The notes under the pieces are model-generated. The model did no database searches and was not told the DNA's origin. It worked only from the letters and a program-made list of their open reading frames with translations. Below are positions 26,251 to 35,393 of a DNA stretch of 64,000 bases, piece after piece. The translations under genes were made by a program, and so were the position numbers. The stretch is from UBA4427 sp045106235 (GTDB lineage Bacteria > Myxococcota_A > UBA9160 > UBA4427): contig JBGCEJ010000013.1 of the NCBI GenBank assembly GCA_045106235.1, forward strand, positions 124,001 through 188,000, written 5' to 3'. Each line of letters starts with the position of its first letter. The stretch's first letter is position 1.

Positions 26251-27045
26251 CTAAGGGCAAGGCGGTCCACCGCAATAGTTCCCACCCAGATCCCGGAACG
26301 CGATTCCGGAAACGTTCGTGCTCTGCAATCGGATGACGTTGTCCCGGTAGGCGGTCTCAGTCTGGCCAAGACTGAATAGACCGGGTCCGGCGTTCGACTC
26401 GATCACGTTGTCGACGATCAGACTTGCATTGGGCACAAAGGCTCCGGCGCTCCCATTGGACGCGATCGAATTTCCCCGAATGATCGAAAATCTCCCGCCG
26501 AACTCAGAAGTTCCGCCGCTATTGTCGCCAAGGCTGATTCCAATTCCACCATTATCGTGGATGCGTACATTCTCAACCAATGTGCCCCGACCGAGCTGAA
26601 CGCCATGACTGCCCATATCACGGATCGTTCCCGAACGGACCGTCGCGCGCTCGCGACTAAACACGTTGTCGGCGGCGACGCCAATGCCCTGACCGCTTGC
26701 GGCGGTACATCCCGCCGGAGCAGGCGTTGAAAACGAACAGGCGATTGTGAAGCCGTTGAGGTCAAGATGGACGTCGTCGGCCGCGATCAGGATCGCCGTC
26801 GTGCCCTTGTTCAACGTCGCGAGGTTCCCTGTCAGCCGATAACTGCCGGGCTGAGAAATCTCGACGGGAAGCCCCGGCGCATCGAGCGGGAAGCAGCCCG
26901 TCTGCGTGGCACAGGTCTGGTTGATCTCGAAAACACCGTCCACGGCCTCGGAGGGCGTTGCTGCGACGAGCGCCGCCAGGGCCCAGAGGCTCAAAATCAA
27001 TCGCCGTCCGTTTTTGGTTTTCAGCTGTTCCATCCCGCGTCCCAT
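26251..27045 (-). CDS. Secreted right-handed beta-helix (NosD/pectate-lyase-like) protein
   Basis: 264 residues from the ATG at 27045, six bases after a GAGGAG site. Signal peptide: basic NGRRL, then LILSLWALAALVAATPSEAV. The mature protein starts with a Cys-containing segment (INQTCATQTGCFPLDAPGLP) and SQPGSYRLTGNL. It then has ILIAADDVHLDLNGFTI, the usual opening of NosD-like parallel beta-helices, with repeated short strands (ENVRIHDNGGIGISLGDN, RGNSIASNGSAG, VDNVIESNAGPG, YRDNVIRLQ). The C-terminus is Cys-containing (NYCGGPPCP), and no sorting signal is visible. It is the most tRNA-proximal gene of the putative island. Binding or cleaving of polysaccharide is possible but no catalytic residues are evident. 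Confidence 0.85.
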   Translation of the reverse strand: MGRGMEQLKTKNGRRLILSLWALAALVAATPSEAVDGVFEINQTCATQTGCFPLDAPGLPVEISQPGSYRLTGNLATLNKGTTAILIAADDVHLDLNGFTIACSFSTPAPAGCTAASGQGIGVAADNVFSRERATVRSGTIRDMGSHGVQLGRGTLVENVRIHDNGGIGISLGDNSGGTSEFGGRFSIIRGNSIASNGSAGAFVPNASLIVDNVIESNAGPGLFSLGQTETAYRDNVIRLQSTNVSGIAFRDLGGNYCGGPPCP

Positions 27046-27209
27046 TGTCATCTCCTCGATTGCTGGGCCGGCAAGACCCTCATCTGAGGCGCCGCCCGCG
27101 TCTAGTCTTCGCCTAGCGTTTGCATTTCCAAAGGCCCGATCTGTTGGGGAGTTCCCAGAACCGGCCGAATGTTATAGGTACTCTGATCCTTCTCAGCTCA
27201 GAGGTCGCC

Positions 27210-28430
27210 CTAGGCATACCTGCGGCCCAGGATCGCCGCGGGCACGCCCCAGCCACATAGAAGGAGCAGCCAGCGCCCCATCACCCCCATCATCGGAACC
27301 GGCGGCGGGACCTGACAGGAGGCGGAGCCGGGGGCGGACGTCTCGCCGGGCGGACAGGCGTCGCAGATCGTCGAGCCGGGCGTGCTGGCGAAGAAATCTG
27401 CAGGGCAGACGCTGCACTCGGTCGTTCCGGAACTCATGGCGATCGTGCCGACCGGGCAGATCTCGCACATCCCCCCGCTCGCTGGATTCGCGCTGCCTGC
27501 GTCGCATTCGAAACACGCGCCGGATCCGGCGATGCTCGAGGTGCCCGGTGAACAATTTGTGCACACGGTGTTGCCCGTTCCGGGGGCGACCGTCCCCGAA
27601 TCACAGGTCGTGCAAGACGACGCACCTGGGCCACTTGCGAACCCTTCCGGGCAGGGCGTGCAGGCGATGGCGTTCTGCGTCGCGCTGAAGGATCCGGCCG
27701 GGCACGCTTCACACATCCCCGCGAGCCCGATGCTACCGGGTTGGCAGTCGGTTCCCTGTAAGACGGCCGTTGCGGATCCCAGAGCCAAATAAAGATCGGC
27801 GCTCGCCGATTCCTCGACTTCGAGGACCACCAGATCCGCACCCGCTGGTGGGATGGCCTGATAAGCGACGCCGTTGATCGGATTGGACGAAACGTAGAGA
27901 TGGATGACAGACCACTCGACCTCAGATGCGCCGCCTGCGACCGACGAACTTGCTCGAGCGGCCCAGAGATCGAAGGTCTGCCCGACGGATACGGTCAGTC
28001 CCAACAGAGCGGCGAAGTCCCTGATTTCGGGATCGATCACATCCTGGTCGACGATCCCGATTCGGATCGAGTCGGCGGAGAGCTGAACACCCAGGCCGTC
28101 GAATGAACCGGTTCCGGACGAGAAGGAATAAGTGACATCGGACGGATCCGACGTGTCCGCAATACAATCCTGTCCGCAGGCATCGAAATAGTCGATGTTC
28201 CCCCGGAACGTCGTCACCCCCGGCGTGCCGCCCGTCAGCGTCCCGGATCCGGTATCCGTCGCGACGAAGCCGAGTTCCGAATTGAAGTCCAAGCGGAGGG
28301 CCTGTTGCGCGATCGCCGGACCGACCAACGCGAATGAGGCGATGCAGAGTGCAATCAGGTTGATCAGAGAGACAGCGGGGGTTCGTCGACAGGTCATGGA
28401 GTTCTCGGGGGCGGGAGCGGGGGAATTCAT
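27210..28430 (-). CDS. Secreted Cys-rich (GCC2/GCC3, TNFR-like repeats) protein with C-terminal anchor
   Basis: 406 residues from the ATG at 28430. A signal peptide (SLINLIALCIASFALVGPAIAQ) leads to a beta-rich domain of about 200 residues (LRLDFNSELGFVATDTGSG on). Then come about six cysteine repeats of the form CxxCPxGxxxxxxG (CEACPAGSF, CTPCPEGFA, CTTCDSGTV, CTNCSPGTS, CEICPVGTI, CSVCPADFF, CDACPPGET), the GCC2/GCC3 ephrin-receptor-like pattern. The C-terminus is Pro-Val-Pro, a hydrophobic stretch (WLLLLCGWGVPAAILG) and RRYA, a sorting or anchor signal resembling CTERM motifs without the PEP. The start overlaps or abuts the stop of the giant metalloprotease gene, so the two are co-translated. 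Confidence 0.82.
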   Translation of the reverse strand: MNSPAPAPENSMTCRRTPAVSLINLIALCIASFALVGPAIAQQALRLDFNSELGFVATDTGSGTLTGGTPGVTTFRGNIDYFDACGQDCIADTSDPSDVTYSFSSGTGSFDGLGVQLSADSIRIGIVDQDVIDPEIRDFAALLGLTVSVGQTFDLWAARASSSVAGGASEVEWSVIHLYVSSNPINGVAYQAIPPAGADLVVLEVEESASADLYLALGSATAVLQGTDCQPGSIGLAGMCEACPAGSFSATQNAIACTPCPEGFASGPGASSCTTCDSGTVAPGTGNTVCTNCSPGTSSIAGSGACFECDAGSANPASGGMCEICPVGTIAMSSGTTECSVCPADFFASTPGSTICDACPPGETSAPGSASCQVPPPVPMMGVMGRWLLLLCGWGVPAAILGRRYA

Positions 28431-28432
28431 GG

Positions 28433-31400
28433 TCAAAATCCGACACGGACGTGTTCGTCACGTTGGCCGAGGCGACCGAGGCCGCAGAGAAGGAGCAGGC
28501 TCCCGAGGAGACCCACGCCGAATCCGGGCTCCGGGACCGGGATCTCGTCCGCGTCGGGCATTCCGTCGTCATCCAGATCGGTCGTGAACGTAATGCTCGC
28601 CGCATCTCCTTCCTCGCCTAGCAGGTCGACGGGACGGACTTCGCAGACGTAGGTGCCAGCCCAAGGCGGCAGGAATTCGAAATCCATCTCCTCGGTCGAA
28701 GGGTAGGTGTCGCCCATAAAACGGAGCGTCTCTTCCCCTGGATGGAGGCAGCGAACGTTCCAGCCGAGCGCGTCCTGACTGGAAGCCTGCCACGCGAACA
28801 TCGAGCCGTTCGAACTCTGGAAAACCGAGTAGGGTTCGCCGACGATTGGGTCCTCGCAGGCATCTCCCAGTCCGTCTCGATCCGAATCAGCCTGGTCGGC
28901 GTTCGGAGTAGCCGGACAGTTGTCGATCGAGTCGCTCATGCCATCGCCATCTCCGTCTCGGCACCCTTCGTCGACGAGCTCGTCGCCGTCATTGTCCATT
29001 CCGTCGCAAAGCTCGGTTCCGGGAGGAAGCACGGTCTGAAAATCGTCGGGCTCGGGAACGGGCCCGACCGGCGAGGCCATCGCAATCGGCGGACCCGACG
29101 CTTCCGGAAAGGTCGGAAGGCTATCTTCGCAGTCAGCGACGGGAGCGTCCGACGGTCGGCAGTCGAGGGCGTGAGCACCGATCGCGTCTCGATAGGCGGC
29201 AGGCCAGGGGTAGCAGGAACGACTGTTAGAGTAAGGGATTTGGCAGCTCGGCGGACTGGGGATGTGCTCCCAGTCATTTCGGCTGACAAGGGTTTGGGAA
29301 TCCGCTGACCAATTGCAGCCTTCGTCGGTGCCTAACGTGTCGTTGGGGTTGTTGTCCACGCCATCGCAGGGTTCGAGCGGAATGATATGGTCGACATTGT
29401 CGCCATTCAGGTTCGAAGCGACGGATTCCTGGATCGCGCCATCGCAGTTGAAATCGATCCCGCCTGGATGAGTCGGGGGTGAGCGGTCCCACGATCCATT
29501 CTGCGCGCGACGATCCGTCGTTCGCGAGCCATCGCTGAGCATCAAGAAACGTCGCCCGGCGTCATCGCCCAGCGGCCCCTCGTCGGAATCGAGACAGGTG
29601 TACCGAAGGATCGGCACCGCCAGTGAATCCTCCGCATGAGAACAATCGAGGGCGCCGAGAGCAGCTGAGAACTCACCGGGTCGTTCGTCAAGGTTGGACT
29701 CGTCCAGGTCGGGCATTTGCTGTGACGAATAATCCAGCTCCATGACAAGGTTGTTCGCGGAGTCCAGGCAGAGATTGCTTCCTCTGCTGTTGTAGCTCAT
29801 CGCGCTCATGTAGTTGGGTTTCTGGTTCGCATTATCCCAGTACCCGTCGTAGTAGGCGTAGTCGCCAATGATCACCAGGTCCCGCGATCCGATTCGGCCC
29901 CCGTGCCCGAGACCCATCGCGTGCCCCAGTTCATGAATGAAACGCTGCGCCTGGCGGTCGGCATCTTCGCGCACGCACGCCTGGGCCAAACCGCAGGCCG
30001 CGGGGTCGACACTCCCGTCCGTTGGACATCCGCATTGCGTGATACAGGTGCTTCCTGGGCAGTCCGAATCCTCCTCGCAACTGTTGCCCTCCTCAGCTCC
30101 GCCCGCGCAGACCGGCTCGTCTGCGACGTAGATCTCGTATAGGAATCGGCGGTCGAAGCCGGCAGATCGACCGACGCTATGTCTGCTGAACGTGTAGTAG
30201 TGCGTCCAGTGATACTCGGCAGGGAACCAGAACGCGCCGTCGTTGCCCGCGGTCTGGTACATCGCGAAGGTCGAGTTCAGCGGAGAGAGAGGCTCCGCGG
30301 AGACCCGCGGTCGTTCGTTCTCCTCGTAATGGAGGCGAAAGCCGTTTCGCCGAAAGGTGGCCCTGACGTTGTCGATCGCGGCACTTTCCACGCGGGCGCC
30401 GACCTCGTAGTCATGCTGCAGAAACAAGTCTGGGTAGCAGGGCGTCGCGCCAAGCGCCGGCAGGTCGATGAGGACTCCGGTGCCGGATTCGTCCGGCACG
30501 CCGAGTAGTTCCCAGTCGTCGCGCAGTGCGTCCCCATCGGTATCGGGATTGAACGGATCCGTACACAGTCGGAGTTCGTGCTCGTCGCTGATCCCGTCGC
30601 GGTCGCTATCGGTCGAAGACGTCGCCACGTTGTTCACGAGCACGACCCGCCCAGACGAGCGAGCGAATCGAAGCTCGTTGTCCTCTGCCCGGGCCCGATA
30701 GCGTATGAACCGCGTCGGCCAATCGACTGGAATGCTCATGGTGCACGTACGCGGGGAGACAGAACCGCTGAACGTGCAGGTTTCTACGCCGAAATCGTCG
30801 GTTTCGATCTCGATCTCGCGGATACCCGAGTCGTCGCTCGCGACGGCCTGGATCGTCACGAGGCCGCCCCCGACGAGCTGTCGCGGGGAATGCGACACCT
30901 CAAGCTCCGGTGCCGCGCCATCGACCTCGATTCGGAAGGTCTCGAATCGGCTCGTCGTCTCGCGTCCTGCATGATCGACCGCGTACGCGAGGGCAGAATG
31001 CTGCCCGAGCGCCATCGTCCCCATGTCGACCCTGCATTGAACAATTCGATCGTCGGGACCCAATTCGTCGCAAACGCGGACCACCATTCGATCGACCTCG
31101 ATCGTGACGGACTGGATGTCGACGTCGTCGTCAGCGACCACGTTGACGCTAATGGGGTCTTCCGTCGTGCGGATTCCATAAAGTGGTTCGATGCCGATGA
31201 TGCTGACGAAGGGCGCTCTGCTATCGGGAACGGGCGGAGCGTCATCGATCCGTGCAAGCGCCCATTTCGAGGGTTGACTGGTCAGGCCCCCGGCCGGCCA
31301 GGTGTGACTGCGTTGGGGGTCGGTCATCGCCGCAGCCTGGCTATCTCTCAGCTGGATGCGAAATAGACCGTCAGGATCTGTGATCAGGGACCGGGGGATG

Positions 31401-32527
31401 CGGAACTCGAAACTCTCATCGAACTCGTCGATTACGCTGCGGTTCGCCTCGAAGCCAGGAATTGCGACGATCGACCAGACCGTCGGAATGGAGCCCGAAG
31501 CCCGCCGCGCGAAGACGGTTCCATCGCGGTCGACCGTGAAGCGGTAGTCGTCGAACTGCGGGATGTCGCCGCCTTCGTTGCCACCGTCGAGAAGCACTTC
31601 CACTCGACCCGAAAAAGGAATGCCGCGAGCGGGGAAGCAGATGTAGAGATCCGTCGCGTCTGCTCCTACTCTGACCATTGTGGCAGGAGGGGCGATTGCG
31701 CCGCTCGTGAACCAGATGGGCAGGGATTGAGCGGCGCCATACTCGGCGCCGTCGCAGACTCCATCGACGCTCGGGGTCGTCGTTAGACGCGGGATTCGGG
31801 TGGGCTCGGCCAGGGTCGGCGGCGCCGGGAAGGCTGGAAAAGAGGCTCCGCTGACGGCTTCCGTGACGACCGCGCCCGCGGCTTCCTCCGGCGAGCCGTT
31901 CAGAGGGAACACGACGAGGAGACCCGGATCGTGGTCGGACGGGAGTTGGCGCCAGAGCGTGTCCCGAATCTCGTCCTGGCTTCGTACGACGCCCCAGATC
32001 CTGAGTTCCGAGAGATTCCCCGTGAAGCCGAAACTTCCGGACGCTTCGGCGCCGATCCCGGCGTCGCGCGTACTGACACCGAGTGGTTCAGCCGGCCCCG
32101 TCACGTCCAGATCGAGGATCCCGTTCAGATAGTATGTTCGGCGTCCGGTGTTGGGATCGTAGGTCACCGCCACGTGACTCCAGTCCGCGATCGGCACCGG
32201 CGTTAGGCCATCTTCGGAAGAGGTTATGCCGGAGGGAAAGAATCGAATTCGCCCGGATGGCGAGAGGCCGAGCCACTGTCCTGCAGTGAACTGCTTGCCC
32301 CAGATCGTGGGAGAGCCGGCATAGGTCGTGGGGCGAACCCACGCCTCGATCGTGATCGCGCCCGTCGGGTTCAGCGCGGGGTGATCCTCTACGACGACGC
32401 GCGCCCCACCCGACACGGCGAGACTGGACGCCGTTCGGGCATGGGCCGAATCGATCGGCGCAGCGATGAGCCAGAGTGTTGCCACCAGCAAAAGGAACCC
32501 GGTCCAGACTCGAAAGGGGCGATGCAT
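28433..32527 (-). CDS. Giant secreted metzincin with LamG, TSP3 repeats and PEP-CTERM signal
   Basis: A 1364-residue surface protein with AAGGAG before its ATG. Order: signal peptide (1-30); LamG-like domain (about 45-190, including AITIEAWVRPTTYAG and GNLSELRIWGVVRS); a CBM9-like beta domain (about 245-420); Ig-like tandem domains (about 440-630); calcium-type TSP3 repeats (DSDRDGISDEHELRLCTDPF, about 645-690); a metalloprotease domain with a Cys-rich insert and the zinc motif HELGHAMGLGH (about 865) plus a Met-turn in NYMSAMSYNSRG; more TSP3 repeats (DGDGDGMSDSIDNCP, about 1190-1222); and a C-terminal VPEPGFGVGLLGSLLLL plus Arg tail, a PEP-CTERM exosortase signal. The protease probably processes proteins at the cell surface or in a matrix. 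Confidence 0.9.
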   Translation of the reverse strand: MHRPFRVWTGFLLLVATLWLIAAPIDSAHARTASSLAVSGGARVVVEDHPALNPTGAITIEAWVRPTTYAGSPTIWGKQFTAGQWLGLSPSGRIRFFPSGITSSEDGLTPVPIADWSHVAVTYDPNTGRRTYYLNGILDLDVTGPAEPLGVSTRDAGIGAEASGSFGFTGNLSELRIWGVVRSQDEIRDTLWRQLPSDHDPGLLVVFPLNGSPEEAAGAVVTEAVSGASFPAFPAPPTLAEPTRIPRLTTTPSVDGVCDGAEYGAAQSLPIWFTSGAIAPPATMVRVGADATDLYICFPARGIPFSGRVEVLLDGGNEGGDIPQFDDYRFTVDRDGTVFARRASGSIPTVWSIVAIPGFEANRSVIDEFDESFEFRIPRSLITDPDGLFRIQLRDSQAAAMTDPQRSHTWPAGGLTSQPSKWALARIDDAPPVPDSRAPFVSIIGIEPLYGIRTTEDPISVNVVADDDVDIQSVTIEVDRMVVRVCDELGPDDRIVQCRVDMGTMALGQHSALAYAVDHAGRETTSRFETFRIEVDGAAPELEVSHSPRQLVGGGLVTIQAVASDDSGIREIEIETDDFGVETCTFSGSVSPRTCTMSIPVDWPTRFIRYRARAEDNELRFARSSGRVVLVNNVATSSTDSDRDGISDEHELRLCTDPFNPDTDGDALRDDWELLGVPDESGTGVLIDLPALGATPCYPDLFLQHDYEVGARVESAAIDNVRATFRRNGFRLHYEENERPRVSAEPLSPLNSTFAMYQTAGNDGAFWFPAEYHWTHYYTFSRHSVGRSAGFDRRFLYEIYVADEPVCAGGAEEGNSCEEDSDCPGSTCITQCGCPTDGSVDPAACGLAQACVREDADRQAQRFIHELGHAMGLGHGGRIGSRDLVIIGDYAYYDGYWDNANQKPNYMSAMSYNSRGSNLCLDSANNLVMELDYSSQQMPDLDESNLDERPGEFSAALGALDCSHAEDSLAVPILRYTCLDSDEGPLGDDAGRRFLMLSDGSRTTDRRAQNGSWDRSPPTHPGGIDFNCDGAIQESVASNLNGDNVDHIIPLEPCDGVDNNPNDTLGTDEGCNWSADSQTLVSRNDWEHIPSPPSCQIPYSNSRSCYPWPAAYRDAIGAHALDCRPSDAPVADCEDSLPTFPEASGPPIAMASPVGPVPEPDDFQTVLPPGTELCDGMDNDGDELVDEGCRDGDGDGMSDSIDNCPATPNADQADSDRDGLGDACEDPIVGEPYSVFQSSNGSMFAWQASSQDALGWNVRCLHPGEETLRFMGDTYPSTEEMDFEFLPPWAGTYVCEVRPVDLLGEEGDAASITFTTDLDDDGMPDADEIPVPEPGFGVGLLGSLLLLCGLGRLGQRDEHVRVGF

Positions 32528-33175
32528 GGGGTGGATCTCCTTGTGGGAAAGGTGGCGACGGGTCGAGAATCGCAGCTTTGCGCCGCTCTAATTCTCAGCG
32601 TTTTCTCAGCAACGAAAAAAATGCACGCAAGCAACCCTCGGAGCGCAGGCCGTCGCTCGTCCCCTCAGGGCACCCAGAGTCGACGCCGACTTCCTCTGCG
32701 CAAACCCGGTGCCTGCGCCGACGGGCTACGCGAGCAGGGAAGCCCATCCACGAAGACGTCTAGCTTCGCCTAAGCCAGCCCCTACCCGCACGACGCCACC
32801 CTCTCCGCCATTGAGACTGCCCAGGTAGAGACTTCCAGAGAAGGCTCCCGGGCGGCTTCCGTAAATCCAGCAACGCCGCTGGGTTTTGCGCGGCGGCGGT
32901 TCGCTTTCGCTGCCCCGTCTGCGGCGCTCCTTTGCGTGCGGGAGAGGTGCAATTTCGGCCGAAAAAGGTTCAGCCCTGTGCGCTTCACGCGCAATCAGAC
33001 CCCGAGTGTGTCAAGGATCACGGCGCGACGGTCACTTCCCTGTGTGAGGGTTTCAATCCGTTGGTGCTGCGTTCGACGACGCCATGAGCTTCTTCGATCG
33101 CGCATCAACTTTGCCCGTTCCTGACTGTCTTTTCGCGGTGAGGGATGGGGTTTTCGTATGAAGGAGTGTCCGAAA
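32528..33175. other. Intergenic region between divergent surface-protein genes
   Basis: 648 bp without a convincing gene. It contains the repeat/att-like segment at 32751-32813. Right of that lies a GC-rich stretch with short symmetric motifs (GCGGCGGCGG at 32890) and the leader of the SdrD-B-like gene. Sequence on both sides of the att copy is non-coding in all frames as far as I can judge. Confidence 0.5.
32751..32813 (+). repeat. Putative attR 1: exact tRNA-Ser end plus 45-bp island-end repeat
   Basis: The last 18 bp (32796-32813, CCACCCTCTCCGCCATTG) are identical to the tRNA-Ser 3' end at 25979-25996. The preceding 45 bp (CGAAGACGTCTAGCTTCGCC, then TAAGCCAGCCCCTACCCGCA) do not match the tRNA but recur with about 80% identity at 35271-35332. 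This is the arrangement expected for the right end of an element integrated in the tRNA gene. Confidence 0.65.
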
Positions 33176-34183
33176 GTGACCAAACGAAGTGAATTAGTAA
33201 GAGTGAAGGATGCACGCGGAATCGCGAAAGGGATGGTTGCGATTGCTGCCGGATCCGCATTTGCGTTCTTCGCAGGAGGTGCCCAAGCGCTCGAAGGCGA
33301 CCCCGCAGATGGCGACGGCGCGATCGGCGGACGTGTCTGGTCCGATCTCAATGTAGACGGACTTCAGGATGTCGGTGAGGAAGGAATCGCGGGTGTCGTG
33401 ATCAACCTGGAACTCCAGGGGCTCAACCCAAACGGAACCTTTCGTTGGGACCCCATCATGACGACGACCACGGCGTCCGATGGCACCTACGGATTCGAAG
33501 ACCTCGATGCCGGCCTGTTCCGCATTCATGTCGAGAAGCCCTCGGATCAATGTACGTTCAGTCCTTTGCGCGCAGGTGATCCCTCCCTTGATAGCGATGT
33601 AAAGCCGGATAGTGGTCGTTCCTTCGGGACGAGCCCCTCGGCCGCAGACCCGACGATCTTCAATTGGGATGCGGGCCTCGGTTGCCCGGTCTCAATGACA
33701 CCGACGGTGGCCGAGGATGATTCGGCGAACGGTCGGGTTGGGCGGACGCTCGTCGTGGATGTTCTTGGAAACGACGTCGCCTCGGAGGACGTAGACAGTC
33801 TCTCCATTCTTTCGAGCGACGTTCCCGGAACCGTGATGATCAGCGATTCGAATATGATCGTCATCTCGGAGACGACGGAAGAAGGCACGTTCTCGATCGA
33901 GTACATGCTCACGAGCACGAGCGGATCGATGGATACCGCGATCGTGACGGTTGAACTTGTTAAGTCTCACCGTGGTGGATGCCGCGGCGGCCGCGGTTTC
34001 GGGTTCAGAAGCCATCACGGGCATGACCGCCACGACTGGTTCCGAGGCCATCACCGAAGTCGCCATAGCCAAGATTCCGACCACGGACTCCACCGCTTCA
34101 TCAAGAAGCACTACGAGCATGGTTCGAAAGTGCATCACGGCAACCGAAGCCATCGATCTCGATGGTCGCGCTGGTCCCGCTAA
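33176..34183 (+). CDS. Secreted SdrD-B-like protein with Ig-like domain and His/Arg-rich tail
   Basis: 335 residues from a GTG at 33176, nine bases after AAGGAG; an upstream ATG at 33158 is in frame but has no site. Signal region GMVAIAAGSAFAFFAGGAQA. The first domain is SdrD-B/CNA-B-like (GAIGGRVWSDLNVDGLQDVG to GTYGFEDLDAGLFRIHVEKP). The second is a cadherin-like/VCBS-type Ig domain (TVAEDDSANGRVGRTLVVDV followed by LGNDVA). The last about 75 residues change abruptly to a His/Arg/Gly-rich tail (RSHHGHDRHDWFRGHHRSRH, and later HHGNRSHRSRWSRWSR) with around 16 His. Such a tail could bind Ni, Zn or Cu, or polyanions. A perfect terminator follows directly. Confidence 0.85.
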   Translation: MTKRSELVRVKDARGIAKGMVAIAAGSAFAFFAGGAQALEGDPADGDGAIGGRVWSDLNVDGLQDVGEEGIAGVVINLELQGLNPNGTFRWDPIMTTTTASDGTYGFEDLDAGLFRIHVEKPSDQCTFSPLRAGDPSLDSDVKPDSGRSFGTSPSAADPTIFNWDAGLGCPVSMTPTVAEDDSANGRVGRTLVVDVLGNDVASEDVDSLSILSSDVPGTVMISDSNMIVISETTEEGTFSIEYMLTSTSGSMDTAIVTVELVKSHRGGCRGGRGFGFRSHHGHDRHDWFRGHHRSRHSQDSDHGLHRFIKKHYEHGSKVHHGNRSHRSRWSRWSR

Positions 34184-34209
34184 TCGACCGATTGGAGTGA
34201 ACTGAGTTG

Positions 34210-34244
34210 AACTCCGCTCGCCCGCATGGGCGAGCGGAGTTTCG
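34210..34244 (+). terminator. Perfect 14-bp-stem terminator
   Basis: AACTCCGCTCGCCC / GGGCGAGCGGAGTT with the tetraloop GCAT, 26 bp after the SdrD-B-like stop. Only a short T run follows (GTTTCGG), so it may act as a strong pause or bidirectional terminator. It argues against translation of the FKBP-like gene starting at the TTG at 34207, which would lie inside it. Confidence 0.75.
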
Positions 34245-34287
34245 GCTCCCTCCCCTTCCCGTCCTCATTAAACAGAGACTCTCCGCT

Positions 34288-35097
34288 ATGCCCCTCTCGA
34301 ATACAGCTCCGAAAGTGATTGCCCTGACTATCGTCGGTCTGCTTATCCTCGGCGGAGTCCTCTTACGTGCGGGCGGCGATTCCGCGAATGAGAATCTCCG
34401 GATGGCGGCCCCGGAGCCACACCTCGATGCAGGAACCGGCGATGTCCAGGGCGCCCCGCTCGAGGACGACTCAGCCGGTCAGAATGACCCGCATTTGAGC
34501 GGACTCAGCGAATCAGAACCCCCGGCCTGGGCAGGAGGCCGCCCGCCGCTTCGTTATGCACTGCGTGCCGGCGAAGGCGCTCTTATTGCGCGGATCGAGA
34601 AACTCGGAAGCAATCGACTGGCCGACGAGTACTCTGCACGTGACGATGACTATGATTTCCCCTCGGTCGAAGTGAGCGAAACGGGCGAAGTCTCCATGCA
34701 AATTCCGGATGCCCCTCTCCCCAGTCGCTCCTCGAAGCGCGCTTTGAACCAAGGCGATGGAGCGCAGATCAAAGAAGGCGATCTGGTCGCTCTCCGCTAC
34801 GACGTCTATCGATGGAGCACAGGCGAGCTTGTTGAATCCCATTGGGAAGGCGGCGAGGAAGGGATCGGATACGTCATCGACGGGGACAATTCGTCGATGC
34901 TTCCGAGCTATCTCGAAAATGCGCTTCGCGGACGAACACTCGGGAGCCGGGTCCAAGTCATTCTTCGCCAGGGCACCGAGGACTTACCTCCCACATTTGA
35001 TCCGCTCGACGCCTATGTCGTCATCATTGATATCGACCCGCCTGAAGAGGTTCATCTGGAGATGTTCGTTTCGGCGGACGAATACTCAGGGCCCTGA
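34288..35097 (+). CDS. Membrane-anchored FKBP-like peptidyl-prolyl isomerase domain protein
   Basis: 269 residues from the ATG at 34288. The N-terminal hydrophobic helix (VIALTIVGLLILGGVLLRAG) is an anchor or uncleaved signal. It is followed by an acidic linker and a middle segment (PPLRYALRAGEGALIARIEK). Residues about 165-260 read as an FKBP fold: GDGAQIKEGDLVALRYDVYR, STGELVESHWE, YVIDGDNSSMLPSYLENALRG, LGSRVQVILRQG, and DAYVVIIDIDPPEE. Several FKBP active-site aromatics are missing, so it may be a chaperone or binding domain rather than an active isomerase. It could assist folding of the neighbouring surface proteins, which is inferred from position. Confidence 0.7.
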   Translation: MPLSNTAPKVIALTIVGLLILGGVLLRAGGDSANENLRMAAPEPHLDAGTGDVQGAPLEDDSAGQNDPHLSGLSESEPPAWAGGRPPLRYALRAGEGALIARIEKLGSNRLADEYSARDDDYDFPSVEVSETGEVSMQIPDAPLPSRSSKRALNQGDGAQIKEGDLVALRYDVYRWSTGELVESHWEGGEEGIGYVIDGDNSSMLPSYLENALRGRTLGSRVQVILRQGTEDLPPTFDPLDAYVVIIDIDPPEEVHLEMFVSADEYSGP

Positions 35098-35270
35098 GGT
35101 TCGAGCGCACGGGCCTCCAAAATGATCTCTACGGTGAAGCTCTTGCGCCTCCTTCGACGAGAAAAGCCGCAACGAAGATGGCCGAGCCCGTTCGTCAATC
35201 GGGAGCTGGGAGCTGCGCTTCCCTGTTCCGCTCCTCGAGTCTCCTGATCGTTGGAGGGGCAGTTCGACCA

Positions 35271-35332
35271 CCACGACGTCGAACTTTGCCTAAGACAGCC
35301 CCTACCGGCACGGCGCCAGATTCTCCGTCACA
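35271..35332 (+). repeat. Putative attR 2: degenerate copy of the island-end/tRNA-end repeat
   Basis: About 80% identical over 60 columns, without gaps, to 32751-32810. The shared blocks are ACGTC, CTAAGNCAGCCCCTACC, GCACG, CGCCA and TCTCCG. The tRNA-like core is decayed (CCAGATTCTCCGTCA). It sits 62 bp upstream of a PEP-CTERM gene, in a 296-bp non-coding stretch (35098-35393) with no other recognisable content. Confidence 0.6.
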
Positions 35333-35393
35333 TAACATGCGCGCGGACTACCTCCTAAAGACGACGTAAAATTCGTCCGGCTGGGAGAATCCG

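Noticed and set aside
33951..34205. Alternative frame overlapping the His-rich tail, giving an Ala/Thr/Ser-rich peptide
   Set aside because: It has no start signal, runs into the terminator and leaves the Ig domain without an end; the His-rich frame is continuous with the upstream domains.
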